A stretch of DNA of 64,000 nucleotides, from positions 1 to 64,000 of the forward strand of contig CBDFGC010000014.1 of NCBI GenBank assembly GCA_965246935.1, given 5' to 3'. Of the stretch, positions 35,876 to 44,087 are shown piece after piece. Both the position numbers and the translations under genes were made by a program. This DNA is from JAZKFT01 sp965246935 (GTDB lineage: Bacteria; Bacteroidota; Bacteroidia; Chitinophagales; Chitinophagaceae). The notes beneath the pieces were generated by a model. It was not told where the DNA came from. It was given only the letters and a program-made list of their open reading frames with translations, and searched no databases. Numbering within the stretch: position 1 is the first letter of the stretch; each line of letters opens with the position of its first letter.

Positions 35876-38800
35876 ATGAAACATTTGCACCTCAAAACCG
35901 CCCGGAAGAGTAATCGTAAAAAAAGCCCTGCGGCAGTAACAGCCCGCTGGCTGCTTACCTTATGCACCTGCCTGCTTATGCTGCAGGCTTCTGCCGTTAT
36001 ACGCCGGGTAGATGCCGCCCGACCTAGCAATGGTAATGGCAGCACCTGGGCTACAGCTTTCAAATACCTGCAGGATGCTATCAATGCTTCTGTATCCGGC
36101 GATGAAATCTGGATTAAGGCCGGTACTTACAAAACCCAGACAGCAGGCACTTTTGTAATAAAGAGCGGCGTAAAAATTTATGGTGGTTTCGATGGTGCAG
36201 AGGCAAATCTTAGCGAAAGGGATTTTGAAACCAATAAGGTAATTTTAAAACGATACAGCACTAGCTATCCGGTAATAGATAATACTGCCGTAAATAGTGC
36301 TGCTATATTAGATGGTGTAACCATTGATGGGGAAGACCTTGCTGCACCACCCTCAGCTACATATAATGCTGCTGGTATCAACAATGATGGCGGTTCTTTT
36401 CCTACGCTTAGCAATATTGAGTTTCGTAATCTTAATGGTTATAGGGGGGGTGCATTAGCTGCTGATGGTGGAAATAGCACTATCACCAATGTACTATTTT
36501 ATAATAATTCCGGTTCTAGTGCTGGCGGTGCTGTCTGGATTATAAATGCTAGCCCTACATTCAACAAAGTGGTGTTTGAAAATAATACCTCTAGCAGCTT
36601 AGGCGGGGCAGTGTTTAGTAGCGAATCTGCACCCATTTATACTAATGTGGTATTTTACAACAATAGTACTAGTAATTCGGGTGGCGCAGTAGCCAATGGT
36701 AATTCAAATAGCTTGACTACCAAAATTCCCAGTTACACCAATTGTTTGTTCGTTTCAAATAGATCTAGTGGTAGTGGAGGGGCTGTGATCAATGTAAGTT
36801 CCCAACCATCCTTTGTCAATTGCACTTTTGTACGAAATTTTATCTCATCAAATAGTGGTGGTGGTGGTGGAGTATATTACTCATTTTCCAGTAATGGTTC
36901 TAACACTTCTACTCCTACGAGTAACGTTACTAATTGCATCTTTTCTGGCAATGGATACTCTGCAAATGGCACTACCCTCACCAGTGCGGACGATATAAAT
37001 ATTGGCCCATACTATACACCCTTGGTCAATTACAGTAGTTTCTTCCAGGCAGGTAATTATCCTAATGCTAACAACGTACCTTCTATCAGTGTTCCTTTTC
37101 AAAATATTGATAATCCCAAAGGTGCCGATGGAAACTGGTTTACAGCAGATGATGGACTGCAGTTGAGCCTCTGTTCTGTAACGGCTATTGATAAAGGGAA
37201 TAATAATGCAATTAGCATCACTACTGACATACTCGGGCAGCCCCGCAAGGCTCAGGTTGCGTTGGTACCGGATGGTGGTGCCGGTACTGCACCTTTTGTT
37301 GATATGGGTGCTTATGAAAACCAAACCAGCACTACAGAAGCTAATATAGCAGGTACCATTGGCAATGACCATACTGTGCCTTACCCCAAAGAACTGACAA
37401 CGGATAATATAACCAGTACAGCTAGTGCTATAGCAGGAAGTACATATAGCTGGCAAATGCAGACTATCGGCAATACAAACTGGGTAACTGCTACCGGCTC
37501 TACCAATTCAGCTACTTATAGCATTCCCAATATTAGCCAAACTACCAGTTACCGTCGGGTAGCTACTTCCAGTACTTACTGCAATACACCTTACTATAGC
37601 AATGTGGTAACAATTACAGTGGTGCAACCTGATGGTGTAATTGAAGGGCAGGTAACAAGTGCCAGCGGAGCACCGGTGCAGGGTATTACCATTACCGCTA
37701 CCCGGCTTACAGCTATAACCGGTAGTGCCCCGGCAAACTACAACTATCTTTCTGTGATTACCGGACCTGATGGAACATACACGATTAACAATATATATTA
37801 CGGAAGTGGCTCCGGCGCAAGCGCCAACGTTAGAATAACACCTTCAAAAGCCAGCCATAATTTCAATTTTGCTTACCTCGATAGAACACTTACCCCCAAT
37901 ACTTCTTCCCGTTCAGGAGTTGATTTTGTAGACAATACCGTTATCAGTATTACAGGCCGTACCTACCAGCAATGCACCACCTGCAATAATGCGTCCGGTG
38001 GCACAGAAACACAAATTTGCGATATAGACAGTGTACAGATTTTAAAAGAGGGAGTTTATACTACTACTTCCGGTTATATTAATCCAAATTATGGCCGCTA
38101 TGCCCTCACCGTATCCGACCCTACTCCCATTACCATAAAGCCCCAATTCACAGGTCATACATTCAGCCCTGCATCCAGTACCGTAACTCCTACTAACAAT
38201 CTCTCCGGTATTGATTTTGCCGATGTAACTACCCGTACCATCACTGGTAAAATAACTGCCGGGTGCAACAATTATATTGGTGTTGCCGTGCTTGAGTTTA
38301 CCGATGTATTGCCAAATGGCCCTAATGGGGCCGTCCGTTCATCCTGCTTCCGCAAGCGGGTAACTACTACCACCGGTACGGGTAATTACAGCATTACCCT
38401 TCCTGCCCGCAAGTATAGTGTACAGGTCATTAGCTTTACCCCCGCAGTTGCCAGCACCAACCCAAATTATGTTTCTGAAGCAGAGCTGAAAAGTTTCATC
38501 AACACAAAAGTTCCCAAAGATTCGCTCACCAGTGATATCAGCACTAGCAATGATGTGCTGAACCTGGTGTACCAGCGGCCTCCTGTTATTGCTATTAACA
38601 GCGGATTGAATATTGTGTGCAATACGCCTACGCCCTTTGCATTGCTACCGCAGGCTGCTGCCGATAGCTTTAAAGTATTTGTTTACCAGGGCCCGGCAGC
38701 TTTAGGTTGCCCGCTATCCGATACCAGCAAAATACATATCGTAACCAATGTGCACCAGGAGGACCAGACACAGGAATTCCTGTTCCCCGTTGCTGATACG

Positions 38801-41545
38801 GGTACCAAAGTTCGGCTGGTAGGTGGCACCCCCAATATCACCGGCGACCACCTCAAAAACCTGTTTGTCTATTTTACAGATAGGTATAGCCGTGCAGCTA
38901 CTTCACTTAGCCGCAAAGTACTGGTAACCGGGGTAAAAGCAGATGCGGCTACGTTTACCACTGTATCGCCTGAAGTGCCACTGGTAGTACTGCACGACCC
39001 TCCCGGTGATGGCAGCTACAGCGAGTGGGAAAGTAATCAGTCCATTACCAATACCACCCGGTTTTACACAGCATCCGACCGGTCAACGGAAGGCTGGATA
39101 GAAGCTAAAATCGGAGCTAAATTTCAGGTAGGGTTTATTGTATCTACAGAAACTAGCGTATGGGGTACTATTAAAGGAAGCATCGGCGTAGCCTCCAGGA
39201 GTACATCTGCTAATGAAGCCGTTATTACCACAACCACCAGTCAGAATTTTAAAACCGCCGACAATGCTTATGTTACGGGTACGGGTGGAGACGTATATAT
39301 TGGTGCAGCACTCAACCTCATCTATGCTGTGGCTACAGAAATTGGCTATAACAATTGTGCGGTTACCAGCGGCCGAAGGCTCATTGTTGCTAACAATGGC
39401 TTTGCCACGCAATACGTTTACACCGAAGACTTTATACAAAATACGCTGATACCTAACCTGCAGGAACTGGCCAGGATTAGCCCCGACTCCGCCTCTAAAT
39501 ACCTGAACCAGGTAAAGGTGTGGCAGCAGGTAATAGATAATAATACGGAGAACAAACGCCGGGCTGCATTTGTAGAGAATAAATCTTTCAGTGGCCTGTC
39601 AACCTATTCTAACCACACTACCACCAGTTCCTCCAAAACAAGTACGCTCGAATTTGCTGCCGAGGTAAATGCCGGCGTAGCTGCAGAACTGGGTTTTGAA
39701 ATAGCAGGTAGCGGTCTTAGTGGCGGGGTAAATGTGAACTTTAAAATGGAAACCGGTAGTAGTGAATCGAACACCGTAACCGATGAAACGACTATTGGAT
39801 ACACGTTAACAGATGATGACCAGGGTGACTTTTTTTCGGTAAACGTGAAAAAAGACCCGGTTTACAACACACCTGTATTTGAGCTGGCAGCCGGTACAGC
39901 AAGTTGCCCAACTGAGCCGGGTGCCCAGCTACGGGACGATGTCTATTTTACTGCGCTGAACCCCGTAGTACAAAATATACCCGGTAGCGATTACGCTAAC
40001 TTTAGTTTGAAAATTGTAAATACAAGCCAGAGCCACGAAACCCGTACCTACAAGCTGGCCTACGACCAGGGCACCAATGTGGCCAACGAAAGTGTACGCA
40101 TTGCTGGTACAGATTACACCGGCGTCCCGATAACCCTCAGTCCACTAGCTTATCTCGACTCTGTTACGGTAGTTGTTTCCATCAAACGCCTACCGGGCTC
40201 CAGTGTGTATGCTTATGAGGGCGAACGCTTCAAGGTGGGGGATGCCTGTACTTTCTTTGATAGCAGGCTAAACAAAACGGTTCAGGTATCTGCTTACTAT
40301 GTGTCGCCTTGTAGTAGTATTGCCCTTACCCAACCGGCAGATGGCTGGCAGCTCAGTTCCGCCGGCAACAACCAGATTTTCATCAAACCTTCCGGCTATG
40401 ACTTATCAACGCTCACCAGTGTGAACCTGCAGTACGCTACCGGCTCCGGAACCAACTGGACGGACGGACCTTTCCTAACCACCGCACAACTATCCAGCGG
40501 GTTCAATTTCGATGTATCTGCATTGCCAGAAGGGGTTATTAGCATACGGCTGCGGCTGGATTGCAATTCCGGTACCATCTATTCTTTGCGGAGCACAGGC
40601 TTTATTGACCGCAAAGCCCCGCAACTATTTGGCCGCCCCGATCCTACGGATGATAACTATGTAAATGGTGATATTATTGGCTTTACGTATAACGAAGCGC
40701 TCAATACCGACCCGGCTACTATACAGGTAACGGTTCGCCGCCTGAGCAACGGGCAGTTGATACCAGCTACGTCCAGCATTTCCAACAACAAAATAATTAT
40801 TACGCCTACCAGCAGTATTACAAACTTAAATGGCGATAGTATCCGGGTAATTGTTTCCGGAATAAGCGATCCGTATGGCAACATTAAAATAAAGGCTGAT
40901 ACTACCCGGTTTATTGTAGGTACCACGGTGCCAGGCACCGGCAACCAGGCCTTAACCGTATCCAGAACCAACCCAATCGTTTACAAGAATGGTGATAGTA
41001 CGATAAACGTCTTCTTCAATCTGCCGGTAAATGCGGCCAACGAAACCCGTGTCAACTTTACCGCATCCGGCACAGCCCGCTATGGTATTGATTATACGGT
41101 TACTTATTCCAATGCCGGTGCTTCGTATGCAGGCTTCAACGGCTCCGCCGGCAGCATCGGTATTGCCAGCGGCAGCAGCCAGGGGGTACTGAGAATTAAG
41201 CCGCTGAGTGGCGACACCTCTTTCAGCCCGGATAAAACCGTGATCATCAGCCTTACGGAGGGCGGCGATTATAGCCTGGGAGCTACTACCTCCGCTACCG
41301 GTACCATTACCAGTGATGATGGCATTACTACCTACACCTTTATTGGTGATGGCAACTGGAGCATTAAAAACAATTGGCTGAACGGCAATATGCCATTAAC
41401 CACGCTGATAGCGCCTAAAGAAATTATCATTAACCCCAGCGGTACCTGCTTATTAAACGTGGCCCAAACTATTAAGCCCGGAGCTAAAATAACGGTGAAG
41501 CAAAACCGGCGGCTTGTGATCCAGGGTAGCCTGAAAATGCAGTAA
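35876..41545 (+). CDS. Giant secreted beta-helix / surface protein (1889 aa)
   Basis: Signal peptide (LLTLCTCLLMLQASAV) after a basic lead. Residues about 40-420: right-handed beta-helix with chlamydial-Pmp-like start (TWATAFKYLQDAINAS; IYGGFDGAEANLSERD) and repeats such as NVVFYNNSTSNSGGAV, ending FVDMGAYENQ. Then Ig-like and CarboxypepD_reg-like modules (IEGQVTSASGAPVQGITITA), a large unrecognised middle (about 850-1450), Ig-like domains, a Calx-beta-like domain (AVNAANETRVNFTASGTARYG, in parts; ISLTEGGDYSLG) and GNWSIKNNWLNG near the end. No T9SS C-terminal motif was seen. It may act in adhesion or polysaccharide contact. Preceded by the 23-bp repeat. Confidence 0.8.
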   Translation: MKHLHLKTARKSNRKKSPAAVTARWLLTLCTCLLMLQASAVIRRVDAARPSNGNGSTWATAFKYLQDAINASVSGDEIWIKAGTYKTQTAGTFVIKSGVKIYGGFDGAEANLSERDFETNKVILKRYSTSYPVIDNTAVNSAAILDGVTIDGEDLAAPPSATYNAAGINNDGGSFPTLSNIEFRNLNGYRGGALAADGGNSTITNVLFYNNSGSSAGGAVWIINASPTFNKVVFENNTSSSLGGAVFSSESAPIYTNVVFYNNSTSNSGGAVANGNSNSLTTKIPSYTNCLFVSNRSSGSGGAVINVSSQPSFVNCTFVRNFISSNSGGGGGVYYSFSSNGSNTSTPTSNVTNCIFSGNGYSANGTTLTSADDINIGPYYTPLVNYSSFFQAGNYPNANNVPSISVPFQNIDNPKGADGNWFTADDGLQLSLCSVTAIDKGNNNAISITTDILGQPRKAQVALVPDGGAGTAPFVDMGAYENQTSTTEANIAGTIGNDHTVPYPKELTTDNITSTASAIAGSTYSWQMQTIGNTNWVTATGSTNSATYSIPNISQTTSYRRVATSSTYCNTPYYSNVVTITVVQPDGVIEGQVTSASGAPVQGITITATRLTAITGSAPANYNYLSVITGPDGTYTINNIYYGSGSGASANVRITPSKASHNFNFAYLDRTLTPNTSSRSGVDFVDNTVISITGRTYQQCTTCNNASGGTETQICDIDSVQILKEGVYTTTSGYINPNYGRYALTVSDPTPITIKPQFTGHTFSPASSTVTPTNNLSGIDFADVTTRTITGKITAGCNNYIGVAVLEFTDVLPNGPNGAVRSSCFRKRVTTTTGTGNYSITLPARKYSVQVISFTPAVASTNPNYVSEAELKSFINTKVPKDSLTSDISTSNDVLNLVYQRPPVIAINSGLNIVCNTPTPFALLPQAAADSFKVFVYQGPAALGCPLSDTSKIHIVTNVHQEDQTQEFLFPVADTGTKVRLVGGTPNITGDHLKNLFVYFTDRYSRAATSLSRKVLVTGVKADAATFTTVSPEVPLVVLHDPPGDGSYSEWESNQSITNTTRFYTASDRSTEGWIEAKIGAKFQVGFIVSTETSVWGTIKGSIGVASRSTSANEAVITTTTSQNFKTADNAYVTGTGGDVYIGAALNLIYAVATEIGYNNCAVTSGRRLIVANNGFATQYVYTEDFIQNTLIPNLQELARISPDSASKYLNQVKVWQQVIDNNTENKRRAAFVENKSFSGLSTYSNHTTTSSSKTSTLEFAAEVNAGVAAELGFEIAGSGLSGGVNVNFKMETGSSESNTVTDETTIGYTLTDDDQGDFFSVNVKKDPVYNTPVFELAAGTASCPTEPGAQLRDDVYFTALNPVVQNIPGSDYANFSLKIVNTSQSHETRTYKLAYDQGTNVANESVRIAGTDYTGVPITLSPLAYLDSVTVVVSIKRLPGSSVYAYEGERFKVGDACTFFDSRLNKTVQVSAYYVSPCSSIALTQPADGWQLSSAGNNQIFIKPSGYDLSTLTSVNLQYATGSGTNWTDGPFLTTAQLSSGFNFDVSALPEGVISIRLRLDCNSGTIYSLRSTGFIDRKAPQLFGRPDPTDDNYVNGDIIGFTYNEALNTDPATIQVTVRRLSNGQLIPATSSISNNKIIITPTSSITNLNGDSIRVIVSGISDPYGNIKIKADTTRFIVGTTVPGTGNQALTVSRTNPIVYKNGDSTINVFFNLPVNAANETRVNFTASGTARYGIDYTVTYSNAGASYAGFNGSAGSIGIASGSSQGVLRIKPLSGDTSFSPDKTVIISLTEGGDYSLGATTSATGTITSDDGITTYTFIGDGNWSIKNNWLNGNMPLTTLIAPKEIIINPSGTCLLNVAQTIKPGAKITVKQNRRLVIQGSLKMQ

Positions 41546-41556
41546 AAAATGCCTTA

Positions 41557-41587
41557 TACCACCGCCCATACAAGCAGGGCGGTGGTA
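41557..41587 (+). terminator. Hairpin after the giant surface protein gene
   Basis: TACCACCGCCC - 9-nt loop - GGGCGGTGGTA, an 11-bp perfect stem 11 bp after the stop codon. The T-rich tract follows only after about 15 bp, so termination may be partial, allowing read-through into the LytTR gene. Confidence 0.6.
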
Positions 41588-41623
41588 CAAAAGCAAAATC
41601 ATCTTATTCTGTTTTAAATTAAA

Positions 41624-41986
41624 ATGAATTTTATGCAAACCAATACAATAAATAAAGATTTTGTAAGTGCTTACCGCCTGCCCCTAGCTGATAAAAAAGG
41701 AACGCACTATTTTATGCCAAATGAGATCATCCGGCTGGAAGCAAACAATGTGTACACAACGCTTTATTTTGAGAGCCACCCGCCTTTTATAGTATCCAAA
41801 GTGCTGAAAATATATGAAGAGTTATTAAAGCCTTATGGATTTGTACGGACACATCGCTCCCACCTGGTAAACAGGCAATTCATCAGGCATGTATCTAATG
41901 ATATTATTACTATGCAGGATGCTTCGGTAGCAAAAATTTCCCGTAACAAACGTTCGGATTGCATGAGGCAATTAAAAATTACCTGA
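41624..41986 (+). CDS. Stand-alone LytTR DNA-binding protein
   Basis: 120 residues, only a LytTR domain: MPNEIIRLEANNVYTTLYFE, VSKVLKIYEELLKPYGFVRT, HRSHLVNRQFIRHV and ISRNKRSDCMRQL are the typical blocks. No receiver domain. LytTR proteins bind paired short repeats as dimers. It lies directly downstream of the giant surface protein, after a hairpin that may not fully stop transcription, so it may be co-expressed with it and regulate it. Confidence 0.9.
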   Translation: MNFMQTNTINKDFVSAYRLPLADKKGTHYFMPNEIIRLEANNVYTTLYFESHPPFIVSKVLKIYEELLKPYGFVRTHRSHLVNRQFIRHVSNDIITMQDASVAKISRNKRSDCMRQLKIT

Positions 41987-42454
41987 CTTTGTAATAACCA
42001 GTATAAGAACGGCATCGGTGTACACGATTACTTGTTCTATTTTTTGTTCTTGGTTATTTCCTTTTTCTGATACACTATATTAAAGTTTAATAAAGGGTAA
42101 GTAGGAGGGTATAATGTAAAGCGTTTAGTTCTTGCGTTTTTATTAGTGAACTGTCAATCAGCTTTCACCTCTTTTCATTGCGGTGTTGTTGCCATATGGC
42201 AATATATTCCATCAGTTTTTCTGTGTTATTGAAGCTTCCTTTACCATCCCTATCTGATATGTGTAGTTTTATTTCTGCCATATTCAGCTGGAGGAACATA
42301 GACGTGTTAAATAAGGAAGCAGACATACCGATTAAAAAAAAGATAATAAGTTCGATATTTCGGAAAAGATTGTTTTGACGGAAACGAATGTCGAACCGCC
42401 AGGGTGAATGAGGCGGTGCAGTATATCCATCAGATAAACAATGAGTTATTTACA
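41987..42454. other. Gap after LytTR gene
   Basis: No sure gene. A 44-codon minus-strand ORF (42165-42299; AEIKLHISDRDGKGSFNN, ends WQQHRNEKR) has protein-like composition but no recognised family. The plus-strand frame at 42178 looks like a shadow. Confidence 0.35.
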
Positions 42455-42497
42455 ATAAAAAAACAGGAAAGTGAGCGATATTTCTCAGCTTTCCTGT
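42455..42497 (-). terminator. Rho-independent terminator downstream of tRNA 3' end
   Basis: On the minus strand: ACAGGAAAGCTGAG, short loop, CTCACTTTCCTGT, then TTTTTTTA. The stem has 12-13 pairs with one mismatch. It begins two bases after the tRNA-like CCA, as expected for a tRNA gene terminator. Confidence 0.75.
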
Positions 42498-42498
42498 C

Positions 42499-42521
42499 TG
42501 GTAGAGCGTACGGGAATCGAA
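42499..42521 (-). other. tRNA 3'-end fragment (likely attachment site)
   Basis: Minus strand reads TTCGATT (T loop), CCCGT (3' T-stem), ACGCTCT (3' acceptor), A, CCA: the last 23 nt of a tRNA in correct order. The 5' T-stem that should precede (ACGGG) is absent, and no tRNA body follows on the right. Such displaced 3' ends are left at the far end of elements that integrate in tRNA genes. The element would extend to the right of 42521. Alternative: a chance hairpin, since GTAGAGCGT and ACGCTCTAC also pair here. Confidence 0.6.
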
Positions 42522-42573
42522 CGCTCTACATAATTATTTCATTATCAATATCTTATAAAAGAATTAAAAAGCC

Positions 42574-42593
42574 TACTCACCGAAATACTCACC
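42574..42593. repeat. Two direct 8-mers, possible integrase arm sites
   Basis: TACTCACC-GAAA-TACTCACC, two identical 8-mers with a 12-bp period, about 50 bp inside the presumed attachment site. Tyrosine integrase arm-type sites have this look. Function is inferred only. Confidence 0.35.
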
Positions 42594-42788
42594 GTTTTTA
42601 TAAAATTCAAAATTCACTTCAAATGTAATCTATTATTCGATATAAGTAAACGGTTTTCCATACTATTATACGGTATATAGTTTCAAGAAATAACAGACAA
42701 AATTTTTTCCATATACGGGCTATAGTGTTAATAAAATCTTGGAGTTATTAGAGTTTTAGAAAATTCTAAGAAATGCAAAATATTTTAC

Positions 42789-43025
42789 ATGGCAGTAATT
42801 GAAAGCCTAATTCATCCAGAACGCCCAATTACTTTTAGTGATCTTGAAAAATTTAAAGTTGAGTTATTGTCAGATATCGCTAATCTATTAAAAAGTGACT
42901 CTGTTCAACCTAAAAATAAGTGGCTAAAATCCAAAGAAGTAAAAAAATTGTTGAAAATTTCACCAGGCACTTTGCAAAATTTAAGAATAAAAGGAGTTTT
43001 GTCTTTTACTAAAAATAAAAAGTAG
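42789..43025 (+). CDS. Truncated excisionase-like HTH protein
   Basis: 78 residues. N-terminal helical lead (SLIHPERPITFSDLEKFKVE) and a MerR-like/HTH_17 DNA-binding motif (WLKSKEVKKLLKISPGTLQN then LRIKGVLSFTK). Bacteroidota mobile elements carry such proteins (usually 90-100 residues, continuing with a 'yy.. dv..ll' helix) next to integrase genes. Here the frame ends right after FTKNKK, where the sequence joins an inverted ABC-transporter fragment, so the last 15-20 residues are lost. It fits the idea that 42.5 kb onward is the end of a decayed integrative element. Confidence 0.75.
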   Translation: MAVIESLIHPERPITFSDLEKFKVELLSDIANLLKSDSVQPKNKWLKSKEVKKLLKISPGTLQNLRIKGVLSFTKNKK

Positions 43026-43437
43026 AATCTTCAAACTGCTCCAAATCCAATAAAGCAGCGTGTTGCATAATTCTGATAGACGTATAATTTGAGAACAGCT
43101 CGCCCAGTAAACTATCAGTCAAAGTTGTACATCTGCTCAAGGCATCTGATAAGATGGCCAGAACAAACTCAACTGCTGCCCATGGCCACAATAAATAGTG
43201 TGAGGCAGTTCCGGCATGATTCATTTGAACTACTGGTCGATAATTAATGCCTACATATAAAACACTCACGGGTATAGCCTACCGGATAATCCGGAGAAGG
43301 GTAGTTAGAATAGTTAAGAAAGGACTTGTTTTCCATACTAACCTGAAAAACTGCGAAAGATTACCCCAAGCTGAAAACCGATCCTTGACGCTGATTTCAT
43401 TTGATTTACTTGTGTTTTGCGGTCGTTCGAATGTCAT
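43018..43437 (-). pseudogene. ABC transporter (membrane-ATPase type), N-terminal pseudogene
   Basis: ATG at 43437. Reads FFRLVWKTSPFLTILTTLLR, then a TAG at 43280-43282, then in the same frame IPVSVLYVGINYRP, WAAVEFVLAILSDALSR, DSLLGELFSNYTSIRIMQHA and LDLEQFEDSTFY. This is the start of an ABC exporter half-transporter (ABC_membrane; the LDLEQFEDSTFYDKL motif is well known to the family). Similarity stops at about 43018 and the ATPase domain is missing. Dead by both nonsense codon and truncation. The break point coincides with the truncated end of the HTH gene. Confidence 0.75.
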
Positions 43438-43693
43438 ATTCTAAATCTAAACAATTCTGCCTGGAATTACTTAAAGTTCCTATCTGTCATTCAAAATTCA
43501 AGTAGCGCAATGCCTTTTTCCATTTCTGCTACAATCAACGTTCGTTTTGGTCCTAATTTCAAGCTTTTATACATCAAGGCTACAATACCGTTTAAAGAGT
43601 GTTCAGTTAACTACTTTCGAAAAGTAATGATTCGGGCAGTTGCCCTCATTCTGCTTGCTTATCTACAACAAAATCTGTTGTACTGGCTCACAA
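43438..43693. other. Gap between ABC pseudogene and IS3 remnant
   Basis: No sure gene. A minus-strand open stretch near 43480-43600 reads LNGIVALMYKSLKLGPKR then TLIVAEMEKGIALLEF and stops; it has no start codon and was not recognised. It may be another gene end. Confidence 0.3.
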
Positions 43694-43990
43694 TTAGTCT
43701 GCCCCCTTTGATAGTTTAGGATTGGCTATCCAAATAACATGATAGTTACAATGTACATAGAGCAGCCGGGTCAACTGCTCTTTATCACTCTCATCAACCG
43801 TTGCACTGTTTGCTTTGTCAAAGACAGAATGCGCTTTGTCTAAAAACGCTGTTTTCCGCGTGTGGATGTACTTAGGGTAAAAATCATGTTTTTTGCTCAA
43901 TGCCTCTATCGTTTGTTTCTCTTTAATGGCATCCAGGCATCCCTTGCTCTTAAATTCTGGCGTAAATTTTCTTCTGCTTGTTTTACTCAT
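43694..43990 (-). mobile_element. IS3-type transposase OrfA remnant
   Basis: ATG at 43990: MSKTSRRKFTPEFKSKGCLD, AIKEKQTIEALSKKHDFY, IHTRKTAFLDKAHSVFDKA. This is an IS3-family OrfA (helix-turn-helix plus leucine-zipper region). The last 25 residues (VHCNYHVIWIANPKLSKGAD) do not match the family and no OrfB/DDE gene follows, so the copy is broken. Related to the fragment at 21458; both share a similar presumed IS end (44031-44053 here). Confidence 0.8.
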
Positions 43991-44087
43991 CTTTAACAGG
44001 TTTAATCGTTATGAAATTCTATCTTACTCACCTGTCTAAAAAATAGGCCGTAGTATAACAAAGCAATTTGCATCTATTTGATTTATA

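Noticed and set aside
42499..42530. Intact tRNA gene
   Set aside because: Only the T loop, 3' T-stem, acceptor strand and CCA are present; anticodon and D arms are missing on the right side.
43417..43719. 100-aa plus-strand frame
   Set aside because: Antisense to gene remnants and overlaps the IS3 fragment; composition like a shadow.
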